From Acanthococcus lagerstroemiae (lineage: Eukaryota; Arthropoda; Insecta; Hemiptera; Eriococcidae), in the NCBI GenBank assembly GCA_031841125.1, contig CM063110.1:56953946-57017945 (forward strand): DNA of 64,000 bases, read 5' to 3'. This document shows, piece after piece, positions 12,088-23,835 of the stretch (the first letter of the stretch is position 1; every line of letters begins with the position of its first letter). Both the position numbers and the translations under genes were made by a program. A model generated the notes under the pieces. That model searched no databases. It was not told the DNA's origin and worked only from the letters and a program-made list of their open reading frames with translations.

Positions 12088-12419
12088 CAGGATGTCTACT
12101 GGAATTGGGAAACAAAATATCACGACTTTGTATGACATTTCTTCAAGAAAATTACGGGAAATATAAAAAGAAACTGAGGGGGGGGGGGCAAACTCGGCGC
12201 TTCGTGCCTCACCGGGGGCTCAATACAGAGCGCGCTAAACTCCCATAGTAAATATTCACTCAATATTTTTTTCTCATTAAGTGAATAAAACTGATTTCTT
12301 TTTTCGTAATGGAAATAATGTGGACTATGACATGATGAAATATCATGACTTTTTTCGGGTTTTGGTTGAAATACGAGTATCTTCACTTTTCATGACTTTT
12401 CAGGCCAGTAGACACCCTG
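12088..12419. mobile_element. CAGGGTGTCTAC-family MITE inside a LINE
   Basis: A 332-bp element from CAGGATGTCTACTGG to CCAGTAGACACCCTG. The flanking direct repeat is ATTGA (12083-12087 and 12420-12424). Comparison with LINE copy 1 shows that the host LINE is contiguous once the element and one ATTGA are removed (GAGTCAA in copy 1 against GAGTCAAT here). This proves both the boundaries and the 5-bp duplication. The interior carries ATGACTTT motifs and a G-run at 12179-12188, with no transposase. Confidence 0.86.
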
Positions 12420-12571
12420 ATTGACTCTATGATCCCCATAGCCTTCAACAATTCAACACCGATGTTATCTCTCCCTGCAACTTTTCGATTTCTAAGGGCT
12501 TCATCAGTAAGTAACCTTTTGCCGACCTTACTTTCTCAAGGGCCAATGAAGTGAGCACAAGTTCTAATGAA
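12420..12571 (-). pseudogene. RTE-like LINE copy 2, upstream part
   Basis: The minus strand reads DEALRNRKVAGRDNIGVELLKAMG-like sequence (split by no stop over this block), the linker preceding the reverse transcriptase. It matches copy 1 at about 8838-8910 at high identity, but keeps the family's usual ..AGRDNI..ELL wording better than copy 1. Beyond about 12571 the similarity fades. Confidence 0.72.
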
Positions 12572-13739
12572 GTACGTACTCAAATCTTAAACCGGCAACC
12601 CTGATATCGAACCTGATGTTCGGACGCTGGATAGAACGAAACAATCAACCGAAAAAGGTGTCTGCCTAAAAGTAATCCTAAGCTCCAGTACTGAGGACTG
12701 GCGGTGACTCACCCCTCCCCTCGATCCAGCCATTCACTTCTCGCTCCAGATTGTTGAAAATGATTTAAGGGTATGCAGATGCTACTGACAACGCCGTCAC
12801 GCGGACAAGAACGATAAATTGTTAATTTCAATCGTATGCTGTAGATTCGCTTCAGATGAAATAAATATCTCCCCTTTGAATTGGAGCTAACAAAAAAAAA
12901 AAATTTAATTAAACTCGTTAGCTTTTCTTATCGCTTTACGATCATCGTATAGCAAACATTTTTATTTTTTTCTTGAAATGTCGCTGCGTTATTTAACCAC
13001 GGATTTCGAATTCGCGACCGTCACACGCTACATCGCCTTTGACGAACAGACAGCGTCATCGTCGTTGGAAATAGAATTTGCATTATAATTGGTATGCAGA
13101 TTTTATCTCACTCTCACGAGTGAATGTAGGTGTACACTCCGCCACGTTCGAGTCAAGTTCAGTTACTACGCAGCAATGAGATTTTCAAAGTATCGCTTCA
13201 CGACCCCGGCGCAGTAAAACCGCCGTTCCTTTATAATTCCATATCTAAAAGTTTTGGAAAACAATAACAATCTAATAACTGAAATACTCCAACTCGAAAG
13301 CGAGAAATGCTTTTCAAGATTAGACACAGAAAAAAGGATTCACATCCGGCAGCGTAGTAGGCAACTACGAATCAACGTCTTTCTTTACTTTCCCTTTTTA
13401 CTCGCGGTGTTAGGGCCGGTCACGTTCCTTCATATAAGACCCCCCCCCCCCCAATCAGTAAATAGATCATGACTCAGGAAAAAAAGTATCGCTTGTGTTG
13501 CAGGCGGCCGCCTTATCCACCTTATGGTTAAGCAGGGCACCAATGATAAGCGAAGTATTTTCTACCAGAGAAGGGCCAAATAACTAACATCAACCGAGCA
13601 CGCCTGTAAATAACCAAAAACAAGAACTTCGGAAATGCTTCGCAATGGCATTATGTAACGACTGCTCAAAGAAAATCAGGTACTGATAACAGTAAATGTC
13701 TCTCATGGAAGGCAGAGACTTACTACGGACGGCTCAGTG
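12572..13739. other. No gene recognised
   Basis: Mixed composition. It includes an A-run (12892-12903), a C-run (13440-13452) and CpG-richer sequence near 12990-13240. The frame at 13254-13472 has no recognisable domain. Confidence 0.45.
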
Positions 13740-13750
13740 CAAGAAGATTT

Positions 13751-13995
13751 GCTGTGTGACCAAGTGGCAATGTGCCCGCTTCGCAATCCTTGCGTCTCGG
13801 GTTCGGGTACCACCACTGCCGGAAAGATAGTGACATCCGCGTACCCTCGGTAACAACCTACCGAACATAATGACTACATACCAATCGAGGAGGAAAGATA
13901 GCGCGCCCTGTAACCCCGCGAATTCGAACAAACATGGCATTCCAAGAGCAGGGCGCGTTATTAACAGATCAGGAAGATTCGGTACTGTGCGTGTA
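13751..13995 (+). mobile_element. tRNA-derived SINE
   Basis: An RNA polymerase III internal promoter is visible: an A-box-like TGACCAAGTGG (13757-13767) and a B-box-like GGTTCGGGTACC (13800-13811), about 33 bp apart as in tRNA genes. The fold is not a proper cloverleaf, so this is a SINE head rather than a working tRNA. The body contains CCCTCGGTAACAACC and GAGGAGGAAAGATAGCGCG-like blocks. Neither a clear tail nor a target duplication was found, so the right boundary is approximate. A second, different SINE is at 46592-46816. Confidence 0.62.
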
Positions 13996-15213
13996 CACAT
14001 CGTGGTCAACATACTCAACTTTATGAAACACGTGGCCAGTAAGCGAGCTGCGTCTGTAGACTCTTTGGCACGGAAAACGAAAACTGCTAACGCAACAAAC
14101 CGTGGGGCAAAACAATGGCAAACTACCCTGACTAACCCTGCCCATGAAAGTCGCGCGTGAGAAACCGCGATCGCCTATGTCCGGCAATAGATATAGCATC
14201 TGAAGAAAAAAACAGTGCAAGACGTAGTTAAGTGAGATTCCCGATTAGAATATAGATAATGTGTCACTGCTGCTTGCATTGACGTTTCACGAAGATGAAG
14301 AGATACACCAAGAGGCTATAATATGATAATACAGGACATGAGTACCTATACCGATAATAGACACTCAAGTTAAAAGTTGATCACTAGGATGAAAGGGCTG
14401 TGAAGTTAGTATAAAATATGTAAAGCATACGCTTCATAGTAGAAACATAACCCTAGCTTCAGGTGGGCCAGACGCATCACTCTAAATTAAAAGCAAATAC
14501 TTGGTGCTTCCGTAGCAGAGTTCTGCACCAAGCTTCCACTTTTCAACACTGTAGACACAATTGACAGAATGCTATAGCAGAAGCAAACAAGTCTCATGGT
14601 GCTATTAGTGTGTGTGATATTACTAGACAATACTACAGTATTGCCTAATGCCGCCCCATGCTAGCAAAACAATGAGGGTAAGACAGTACGCCGACAACAA
14701 CTAACAAGATCTCACCCATTAAAGCAGATCCGATTCTGAAACTACCAGTAATCACGTTCATTCAACAGCAGAAATTTTAGTTTAGCTCCGACTGATTGCT
14801 GGATTAACTCAATTAATATTGAGCGTGTACTACCAAGCTCAGACCTGCTATTAAAATTGAACCCTATGCAGGAATACCTTGGGACATGATGTTCACTTTA
14901 GTGACACAGTGTAATGTCTGTGACATGTCTAAGTACCTATTTAATGGTAGAAGAGTTGACGGCTTGAAGCTACACCTCTCTGACTTTTTCTTCAATACGT
15001 TTATTCTGCTGAATATCTTCAGAAATATTATCTATACAATAATAAATGGAAAACTTTCCCTTCGAAAGTTTTGATATCGATTTAAATTGTATATTTAAAA
15101 CATCGTTCGAGTTCTCCAGGAGCATGGAATTACGTATTTCAATTCAAATCCGGGATGTGCAATATTATCAATATCGCGAATACCCAAGATAAGACACGGA
15201 CCGTTTATAATTT
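13996..15213. other. No gene recognised
   Basis: Mixed-composition sequence with only short frames. The frame at 13870-14160 overlaps the SINE and has no recognisable domain. Confidence 0.45.
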
Positions 15214-15221
15214 TGTTACAG

Positions 15222-15409
15222 CAGGGGCGCAACCAGAACTTTTTTTGATGGGGGCTAGAATCGAGGGAAAAAACTAGGGCTGGGGTGAAAACTCGATTTG
15301 GTAACTACCTGATTTAATACCTGCCAATTTTCATAAATTTATTTCGAAAAAACCTCGATTTTTTTGGGAGGGGGGCTATAGCTCCTTATCCCCTTTGGTT
15401 GCACCCTTG
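15222..15409. mobile_element. hAT-like MITE, 8-bp TSD
   Basis: A 188-bp element with inverted ends CAGGGGCGCAACCAGA and TTTGGTTGCACCCTTG. It is bounded by a perfect 8-bp direct repeat TGTTACAG (15214-15221 and 15410-15417), the size typical of hAT transposons. It contains long T- and G-rich tracts and no coding capacity. A diverged second copy is at 22524-22713. Confidence 0.87.
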
Positions 15410-15774
15410 TGTTACAGTAAATATTTCATTCATCAAATCCAAATTATGTTAGTTCGAGTAATCGTAGACACGCGTCAAAATATATCTATGTCGGTATGTC
15501 CCAACTTTTCCACGTTAGGCATCATCAATTTTGTAAATTTTAAATGATGCAAACTTTTTAATGTTATGCAGCATCAATTTCGTGAGTTTAGAATAATGCA
15601 AGTATTATACTGAGATGGAGCAGAGTAACGAGTTGAATTCACAAGAGATAACTTCACTCGTTGGACGTATTGAGCATATGAATTATTATGAAGAAGTTGC
15701 ACAGAGAGACAAAACAACTCTTGTTTAAGCATTCGATAATTGTGGTTGAATAACAGCTGTCGCAGCATCAACGT

Positions 15775-16065
15775 TTGAAAGTTATTTGAAAGTTAAAGTT
15801 AGAAGCTGAAAATGAAACGATTTCTCTAGAAAGTCAATTCGAAAATTGAAAGTGAAAAGAGAATTTGAAAACCTAAAAGTTGAAAGCCGAAGATTTTTTC
15901 TTGGAAAAAGTCAAAAGTTTTAAGTTGAAAGTGAAACGAGTTTTGAAAATTGAAAGTGAAACAGAAAAAATGAAAACGTTGAAAGCCGAAAGTCGAAGTT
16001 TTATTTTTCAAAATCCGAAGTGAAATCTGAAAGTCGAAATTTCATCATTTCACTTTCAAACTCTA
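15775..16065. repeat. GAAAGT-rich low-complexity array
   Basis: Irregular repetition of TTGAAAGT, GTGAAA, GAAAATTGAAAG and GCCGAAAGTCG words over about 290 bp. Unit lengths vary from about 7 to 25 bp, so it is cryptic simple sequence rather than a clean satellite. Confidence 0.6.
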
Positions 16066-16389
16066 GGCAGCAAGTGATTTTGTAACACCACAGTTGGAAT
16101 CATAATGGCGGATCCAGGAAGAAATCCTAGAAAGGGTATTTGAGAATGGGTAGGAAATTAATCATACCCTCTCCTTTCTGAGCTTGGATATTTTTTTTCC
16201 CTTTGCGCAGTAGTAGATATAAGAGATACAAGAGATACTCTCACTGAAATAACAGTACAGCTCGCTATTCTCTTCTTGATGTTGAAAATGAAAATAATTC
16301 GTGAAGTATAGTCAACAATTTTCAAATTCACTGGAGTCTCGACTGGGTAACAATTTTCGGGGAATTTCAACCTTTATTACAATATCAGT

Positions 16390-16960
16390 CAATTTTATCC
16401 CCCGTGGAATGAAGTGAAACAGTTCTTTAGATTAGTTCAGACTTTAATCTTCCATTCTTATGAATGGCTTTTTTAGTTTCTCCTAGATTTGCTTAAAATG
16501 CTAAAGTTTTTTCAAACTTATTTCAAGCCGTCTAAGCTTGTAGTACAAAATTCTTTTACGACTCTTCATAACTCTTCCAGATTTGATTACAGCTCGTTAC
16601 AACCCATCAAGACTTTTTAGAAGCTTCTTAGTCTTTCCAACAATGTATAAGAAAGTAAGATACTTAAACTCTAATTCAGATACTTTAGTTCTTACTTAAA
16701 ACTATCCCACACTCGCTTACGACTTTGTAAGGCTCTTGTGTAAGGCTCACTGGCTATTCAAGACTCATTCAAGACTTTTTACGACTTTTTTACACTTTAT
16801 TCATACTCTTCAAGACTTGACCAAATACTCACAAGGATTTTTTTTTCATGCCTGAGCGAGACAAGTAGACGCTTTTTCAGACTCTCCTAGATTTTCATAA
16901 CATTGGCTAAGACTGTCCACGACTTGTGTAAGATATAACTCTTCCACACATTCTGAATAC
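16390..16960. repeat. Degenerate AGACTTnTT microrepeat, locus 1
   Basis: Words such as AAGACTTTTTA, TACGACTC, CAGACTCTCC and AAGACTCATTC recur every 10-25 bp. The same vocabulary returns at 17690-17940 and 27980-28220. No longer repeat unit could be defined by eye. No coding potential is seen. Confidence 0.5.
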
Positions 16961-17689
16961 CATTTGGCATTCATCCAGGCTAGATTAGTACTACTTTCAA
17001 TTTTATTTCGGGATTACAGAGCTTAGAATATGAAAATTTACCGTGGTGCCTACAACTCGGTATATTTCCCCCCCTTTTTTTACATAGTACCTAATGCTTG
17101 AATTTTCTGTATTTTATATTTTCGTAAGATTTGTCTTTTCGCTCTGTACATTAAACTTTCTTTATTTTAAACTGAACACAACTGTACCTAAATTTACTTC
17201 AACTTTCAAACAATATACTTCTGTAATTCATATACTTTCTTTATATTTTGCTATTACTGACCAGAAAACCTTTTCATCGGCGCTGTGTTTGTAGTACATA
17301 GGGAAGATTTATGTAATACACGCTGCGATTTCTCCTTGAGAAATCTGATACATGAAGGGTATTCGTGAATCTTCCATATATATCGCAAACACAGGGCCAA
17401 GGAGGAGGGATTCGATAAAATGTCACACAATGTAGTAATTACCCGAATCTGCACAGTGTGAAAGAAAAAGTCACACTGTAACAATAATATTAAGGCCACT
17501 ATGCCACAAAAAGAATTGCACAAATACACAAAAAATGTCACATTGTAGCTCATCAATTTCTGTGATATTTCGCGTTCTTGTCTATGATTGGTTAAAGTTT
17601 TGTCACTACGTGATAAAACAATTTTTCACTTTGTGACAATTTGATTTTGGTTTTGCACAACGGGTTTCCTAAACTTGATCACGATTTTT

Positions 17690-17940
17690 AGGATTCCGTA
17701 AGACTCATTAGGACTTTCCAAGAATCACTGGAGACTCTCAAAAATTTGTGCGAGTCTTCGTAAGAATCTTTTAGATTGTTTAGAAACTCGCTACGTCTCT
17801 TCAAACCTCATTCATGAATCTTGAAACTAGTACTTTCTGAGCCTCTATAAGACTCCAGCCGCATGTTTGAACCTCGGTGAGACTTCGCCACTTCTAAGAC
17901 TTTTTGATTTCAATTTCTTTCCCTGGGAGGCACAACTGCA
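17690..17940. repeat. Degenerate AGACTTnTT microrepeat, locus 2
   Basis: Same short-word vocabulary as 16390-16960 (GTAAGACTCATTAGGACTTT, GAGACTC, CGAGTCTTCG). The block between them (17050-17680) is A+T-rich and includes several GTCACA/TGTGAC words but no identifiable element. Confidence 0.5.
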
Positions 17941-18044
17941 CAACTGTCTTCCTCATGTACTCGCTCGGTTGGGTATCATGGTGATGTTGAACCTGATCTT
18001 CGTGAATTCATACTGCCCGTACCTCTAGTCCTATACATGTCACA

Positions 18045-19032
18045 TCCAAAAAAAACTTTTGATTGCGTGCAGCATGAGAAACTATAATCCAAAAACTAAG
18101 GAAAACTGGCCTGGATACGGGAAATATAACTGATAGCCAACCATTATCGAAAACAAACAGCTTTTTCGCAGGTTAACAAGGTCGACTCAAGGCGGACGGC
18201 CATAAGACGAGGAGTCAGACAAGAGTGCATCCTCTCACCACTACTTTTCAATATCTACTCGGAACAAATATTTGCCGAGGCCCTAGAAGAACAAATGACA
18301 GAGGTACGAATTGGAGGTGAAATATAAGATACGCTGACGATACAACCCTTTGCCGAATCAATAACCGACCTACACAGACTGCTAATGAATGTTAACGAGA
18401 CATGCAACAGATACAGCTTAACCATAAACATCGGAAAGACAAAATGGACGATGGTCAGCAACGAGAGAATTGATAATGAACAACTCGACTTAGACAACAA
18501 AATCATTGAAAGAGTTTCACGGTTCAAGCACCTAGGATCCTGGATCAACGAGGACATGCACTTAGATGAAGAGATAAAGGTTCGGATTGTGTCCGGACCA
18601 AAAGCACTTTCTGCAGCTGGAGCACAGTACTGACCTCCGGAGTTTCAGCACACCACTATGTCTAAGACAGTAGAGGTATTATGTCAGGCCACGGCTGTTG
18701 TACTAGGTTGTACGGCTGCGAACCCTGATAATGAATAGACTACGAACATTCAAAATGTGGTGCTACGGAAGGATGTTAAGATCTCTTGGACAAAAAGAAT
18801 ATACGGAACGCGGAAGTTCTAAAACGAATGGAAAAAGGACGAGAGTACTAAATAATATGAACTGCTGCAGACGATCTTGTACGGACGGATCGAATGAAAA
18901 AGATGAGTTGATAGAAAACCCATGCCATGGTTAATTAGATAGGGATGATAGGTACCGGGTGTGCTGTCTCACTCAGCCAGGGACCGTGAAAAATGGAGAA
19001 AAATTGTGCGTGATGCTCTGGCAACAGACTAA
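18045..19032 (+). pseudogene. RTE-like LINE fragment (copy 3), to natural stop
   Basis: In order: KKTFDCVQHEKL (about 18048) at the first catalytic Asp; RRGVRQECILSPLLFNIYSE (18197-18260); RYADDTTL (about 18328); a thumb and connection block; KMWCYGRMLR (about 18753-18785), a signature of the RTE-like tail; and the C-terminus ARDREKWRKIVRDALATD followed by TAA at 19030-19032. That reaches the true protein end, although several frame changes and stops break the path. The 5' part is missing, as in a 5'-truncated insertion. It belongs to the same broad clade as the 8.1-kb copy but is a different subfamily. Confidence 0.82.
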
Positions 19033-19256
19033 AGTCCAAATTGATATGGCACTCAAAGAAGATGTTTTTCTTCTTTAGACATTCTATCAGTTTATGGGTT
19101 ATTCTTCGAAAATGTTGATATTTCAGTGCCCAGCAGTTATCGCACAAGCTATTAATGGTAGGAGTATTTCCCCCCCCCCTACTTTTTCAAGCTTCCAGAA
19201 GAAAATTTGATCCACTTTTAATGGGTCAAAATTGTACTAAATATGCTAAAATGTCC

Positions 19257-19860
19257 GTCGGCATGACTGTCCCTTGAACAATTTTTTTTTCCTTCTAATT
19301 CTCAAACTGTATATCAGAATAAACTGACAACGTAGTGCTACTCTAAATGGATGAAGGAATCCCAGGGTAACATTGAAATCGCATCTTCACAGGTGTGAGT
19401 CAGTATGGCCAGCTTTAAAAACTGTCCCTCGATTTTTTGTCCACCGGCATGGCTCTTTTTCAACCAATCACAAAACAGGAGTTTCAATATTTTTCGTCGC
19501 AATTAATGGTCATATTGTATACATTCTTACCAGAGCAATACACGCATATCATCAAATCCCGTTGTTTTTTTTTGTGACGAGACTCGTGTATTCGCGCCCT
19601 ATTGTCTAAAATTAGGAATTTAAAAAAAAGTGTCTTTCGGCATGGTCATCTTTATGCAATGATAGACGTTCATCATCCAAAAATAATTACGTCTAATTAA
19701 TGGGTTAGTATGCCTTTATCAACTCTCCATATAATTTTTAGTTTTGAAATCTACTAATCAACGGCGGAATACTTTTTGTTCGTTATTGCCCTTCGGCATG
19801 GACTCTTTCATGTGTCCTTCGGCATGGCATTCATTATTTTGATTGCCATGCCAAAATACA
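19257..19860. repeat. Irregular CGGCATGGCT motif cluster
   Basis: The word CGGCATGR, usually within TTCGGCATGGNNTCTTT, occurs at about 19258, 19445, 19639, 19793 and 19819, and its complement-like GCCATGCC at 19841. Spacing is uneven (roughly 25-190 bp). No inverted ends or tandem unit were found, and the function is unknown. Confidence 0.45.
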
Positions 19861-19869
19861 GGATCCTCT

Positions 19870-22520
19870 CACTGTCGGCCCAATTTTACTAATATGTTAT
19901 ACAGAACGCCTCTTAACGACTCCCATCAAAAAAAGTTCAAATATCCCCTATTTTCCTCCATGAAAAAACATAATTGAAATATCAACATTCTTGAAGAATG
20001 ACCCTTATACAAAGTTATAGCTGATTTCATGGGGATAGGTCCCTCTCCATAACCATCCAAAATTCATTGATCACTACACTCGCAAATGAATGTTCCCACC
20101 CCACCGATGAATTCTGGGAATGGGTCTGTTCATAGGGCAATTCAGCGTACAATAAACTGGTTTCTGCTCCCGCCTGATTTACACTTTTTGGTCTCACGAT
20201 TTCAAGCAGTTCGATATATGCTCTGTACAACCCCTTAGAATGGCGTACACTAAAGAAGAATGCTCACCTCATTCTTTTCTTTTTCTTTTTTTTTTTTTGC
20301 ACATCATCACACCGATGTGTTACATCTACACATACATGTATAGAGCATTGTTGAGTCGAGTTTATGTGATGACGGCAAGTTCCCTATTGTAATTAATGTG
20401 ACATAATGGGTTGTTTTTTGTCTTTCCTCCGTTTTAAAAACAAAAACAATGGTAATGAAAAATATCCAGCACACGGGATGTGTAAACGAAAAGGTGAACA
20501 AACCGTAAGCTGCCCATGCAGTCGAAAAGCAAACTCGCGAACGTTATTACGCGAAAATTCTTTAACGAAGGAGCGAAAGTAAAAATTATCTATCCCTTTT
20601 CGGCGGAAAGGGAAATTAAATCAATTCCCTCCGGTATATTGTGTAGCAAGCTGAACGAGCCCAACTGGCAAATTTCAATTCCTAGGCTGTTGAATTTATC
20701 ACCAACCCGATGAATAAAATTACCTAACCATATACGCCGACAATCTTGGCGGCGATTCTCGCCCCGTGCCAATTTCCGAAATCGAAATTTCATCGCAGGT
20801 CATTTTCGAAACTTTCCGAGATTTAGTATTTCTAGCTTGGCGTGTATTTTGTTTTCACTTACAAACGACAAAATTATCGATTATATTTTCGTAACAAAAA
20901 GTATTTAATCACAAGGTCGATTTTCCTGCGCGAAACAAAACCAGCACTACAAGGGTAAACGGCGGTAGAAGTACGGCGAAAACATTGACAAAATTGACTG
21001 ACACACACCTAGGGAGAGAAAAATATAACTGTCGGCGTTTCTCCGAACGCAAAAATTGACGTCCTTATTGGCAGTCGCCGCGCCGCCGACATCGATACAA
21101 ACTCGCGAACTGCCATCGGAAAATTCGATTAAACATACACCTGTCACTTCTCTGTTTTTATAATGAAATGGAATATTCGGCTGCTTCAGTCTCGTAGCTA
21201 ATCCGAAAATTCCTCATCCTTTTTCGAACCGGGGAAACGAATTCGAATATGTACGAAAATCAAACATTCATCCTCTCGATTCGCCAACTCCAAGACGAGC
21301 ATTTCCTTCCCTTCGCTTCCTGCTTGCGACGTCATATTTCAAGAGCTCGACCCTCATTTCCGCTAATTAACGATTAAATCGCGTTCGAAAATCGTCGTTT
21401 AAGATCCGCACACCGTGTTCCGCGAACCTCCCTCGGCACTTCAAAGTGACCCTTGACTCTCCACAAAACACTCGATTGATGTATTCCCGAGTGTCAAATA
21501 GCGACAACGACTGACCTGTTCTGCTCCCCGGCAATCTCAAACGCCAATCAAATACTCCAGCGCGGCTTTATACCCAACAATAACGTTATAAAGGATTGAC
21601 CGTTATAAACCAGACTTAACTTAATTAAATGAAGAGCTCTTACTCCGAGTCCTATTAAGACAATGAAGTCTTGTAAAAATGTATTCTCTTCGTCTTAATT
21701 TAAAAGAGGCGAGCCCGCTGGTTATGATAAATGATAAACAGGCTTCGTACCGGTAGCGTCAGCGCGAAGTTTTATATTCTCAAAAAGGTTCGCCGCCTCT
21801 CTCGCTGTTTTGCATATTTATCTTGCGCCGCCCCCTCCCCCGAAAACTCTTACTACGTTTAATTCGGACCCCGGGTCTCATTTCGACGCCCGGAAATACG
21901 TGTACGAAATTCCGGGCGCAGAGTTTCGCAGCGTCATTTCAGCATCAGCGAGCACGCTCGGGTTAAGCGTCCGAAAAGTACATCAGACATCTGAGCGAGT
22001 ATGACATGAATCTTCAGTCAAAAACAACAACAAACCCTATGACTTATTAACGCCGTAGTCATTATTGAATATTTTGCGCGGCTGAATTTAATTATAGTAA
22101 TTAATTTGTAGATGTGTATTAGTGTTTACAGAAAAGGCCGCAGACGCAGTTGTGCGACGCAGTTTTCAGGAAGCGTAATTTCGTGACACGTAATCGTCGA
22201 GACGGAAATGATGGTGCTTGGTGGATTGTGGCACACCACCGACCTCTGATTAGGCAACTCATAGTTCTGTTGATTGCACATCCGTACATCTTTATACGCA
22301 AACCGCATCAGGTTTTTGCTCCTTTGAGTTTGCAGTATTTGCTATATAGTTCACCAGTACAGCGGAGCAGAGACAGCTGCGGTTTGAACAACGGAATCCA
22401 TGAAAACTAAAACCAGGGAAGTACCAAAAACGGAATTTCGGGAAATGAAATAAAAAAAGAACTATGTCCAGCGATCAAAATACTGTTGACAACTCAACTT
22501 TGGCTTAGCGGCAGAGCAGA
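19870..22520. other. No gene recognised; CpG-richer unique block
   Basis: From about 20500 to 22100 the sequence is rich in CGAA, TTCG and CGCG words and free of visible repeats. Frames at 20516-20713 and 22150-22410 are open but have no recognisable domain. This looks like older single-copy sequence (intron or intergenic). Confidence 0.45.
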
Positions 22521-22523
22521 GCA

Positions 22524-22713
22524 CACGGACGCTACCAGAACTTTTTCTTGGTGGGAGGCTAGAATTGAAAAACAAAACTTGAGCAGGGGTGAAAATTCGA
22601 TTTGGTACCTGCCTGATTTGGTACCAATCTGTTTTCATGAACTGATTTTGAAAAAATTTCAAATTTTGGGCAGGGCTATAGCCCCTTAGCCCCCTTCTTT
22701 GGTTGCACCCTTG
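22524..22713. mobile_element. hAT-like MITE, diverged second copy
   Basis: It aligns throughout with 15222-15409: ACCAGAACTTTTT, GGGTGAAAATTCGATTTGGTA, ATAGCCCCTTA, and the right end TTTGGTTGCACCCTTG. The left end is eroded (CACGGACGCTACC against CAGGGGCGCAACC). The flanks GCAGAGCA and GTAGAGCG agree at 6 of 8 positions, consistent with an aged 8-bp target duplication. Confidence 0.75.
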
Positions 22714-22888
22714 GTAGAGCGCCTAGAAACATCCGAGCACTGACATCCGCCATTTTAAGTCGCTTGATGCCCGACGATTCACAATTCACGACGCGGAACT
22801 TTCCGCTTGTTGAATTGTGAATCGTCGGACACCAAGTGACTCAAAATGGCGGATATCAGTACTCGGGTATTTCTAGGTGCTCTACCAA
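22711..22888. mobile_element. Foldback element, ~80-nt arms
   Basis: An almost perfect long hairpin. TTGGTAGAGCGCCTAGAAAC reads inward from 22711, and its complement ends at 22888. The arms run to about 22790 and 22808 around a small loop (ACGACGCGGAACTTTCCGC). Both arms contain ATCCGCCATTTT and CGACGATTCACAATTC. The left end overlaps the last bases of the hAT-like MITE, so the two may have inserted into each other or share an end. There is no coding capacity. Transcription across it would give a long double-stranded RNA stem. Confidence 0.82.
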
Positions 22889-23389
22889 CAGTTAGAGAGA
22901 CCGAGAAACATTCCTAAAACGAGAACGTGAAAAGTGAAGCACAACGCTATCTGGTGGCAACGAAAGAAGTTTTGATCCTGGATTTGTTTTAGTTCTGAAG
23001 TCAAAAACAAGAGTGACAATGGAAAACCCCGGCAGATATACCCTAATAAAAGCAAAGGAAAACTCATCAGTATTCTTTCCTGGAGATGCGTCTCCATTAT
23101 CACAATTACTGTGGCAACTCACAAAGTAAATAAAAATTTCGGACGAAAAAAGTCTCCCATTCGGATATCGGAGCGAAGACTACGTAGTGAGAAACTATCA
23201 GAATTGAGAATAAAGACATGGAATGTATAGATACAAAATGTGATAGGCAAATTAGAAAACTTAAAGAAAGATACGAAGACATAAAATTAAGATATAATAG
23301 GAATTCGTGGAGTGAGATAGCCACAGGAAAATTATTTTCAAACGAAGAAGTATAGAATAATTAATACAGCAGCAAAATGAAGGCAAATT
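22889..23389. other. No gene recognised
   Basis: A-rich sequence with short minus-strand frames only. The last ~60 bp may already belong to the RTE-like fragment that follows. Confidence 0.4.
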
Positions 23390-23640
23390 GGCGTAGGTAT
23401 TGAAGAAAAAGGAAAGACGCTTTTGAAATGTGGTGTTATCAGAGAATGTTAAAAATCAAATAGATAGAAGAGATCAGGAATGAAGAAGTATTGAGACGAA
23501 TAGGAAGCGAAAGCGAAAGTTTGAGTATAACTCTAAAGATAAGAGATAAAATGGTAGGTAGGTCATAAGACATCCAGGGATATTGTCATTACAGCCAGAG
23601 GAAATTACTTAGAGAACGAACTATGAAGAGCAGATAATGA
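23390..23640 (+). pseudogene. RTE-like LINE tail (copy 4)
   Basis: The plus strand encodes AFEMWCYQRMLKIK-stop-IEEIRNEEVLRRIG (about 23427-23517) and then RDKMVG and an HPGI-like block, the C-terminal tail of RTE-like proteins. Only this tail is present and it has stops. At about 23640 it abuts, head to head at their 3' sides, an inverted copy of the final tail of the same family. Confidence 0.75.
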
Positions 23641-23645
23641 AAGAT

Positions 23646-23735
23646 GATGATGACGGGTCATCAGTCTTACGACCGGTTTGATGAAGCTCTTCATTTCTCC
23701 CTATCCTGTGCGAGTTCTTCCATTTCGTAATACCA
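23646..23735 (-). pseudogene. RTE-like LINE 3' terminus, inverted
   Basis: The minus strand encodes YEMEELAQDREK-stop-RASSNRS, the extreme C-terminus also seen on the plus strand at about 3832-3895. It directly follows the plus-strand tail fragment in opposite orientation, giving a tail-to-tail arrangement. It is followed by a short (TA) run at 23811-23820. Confidence 0.75.
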
Positions 23736-23835
23736 AGTGCAAATCCTTTTTATAAATGAAAACATTAACCAAGGAGAGAGAAAAGCGAGAGACAAAGGAA
23801 TATATCATCATATATATATATGCTACTAAAAGCCA

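Noticed and set aside
13734..14018. Minus-strand frame with GSGGTRTRD
   Set aside because: This is the reverse reading of the SINE promoter region, a well-known spurious translation.
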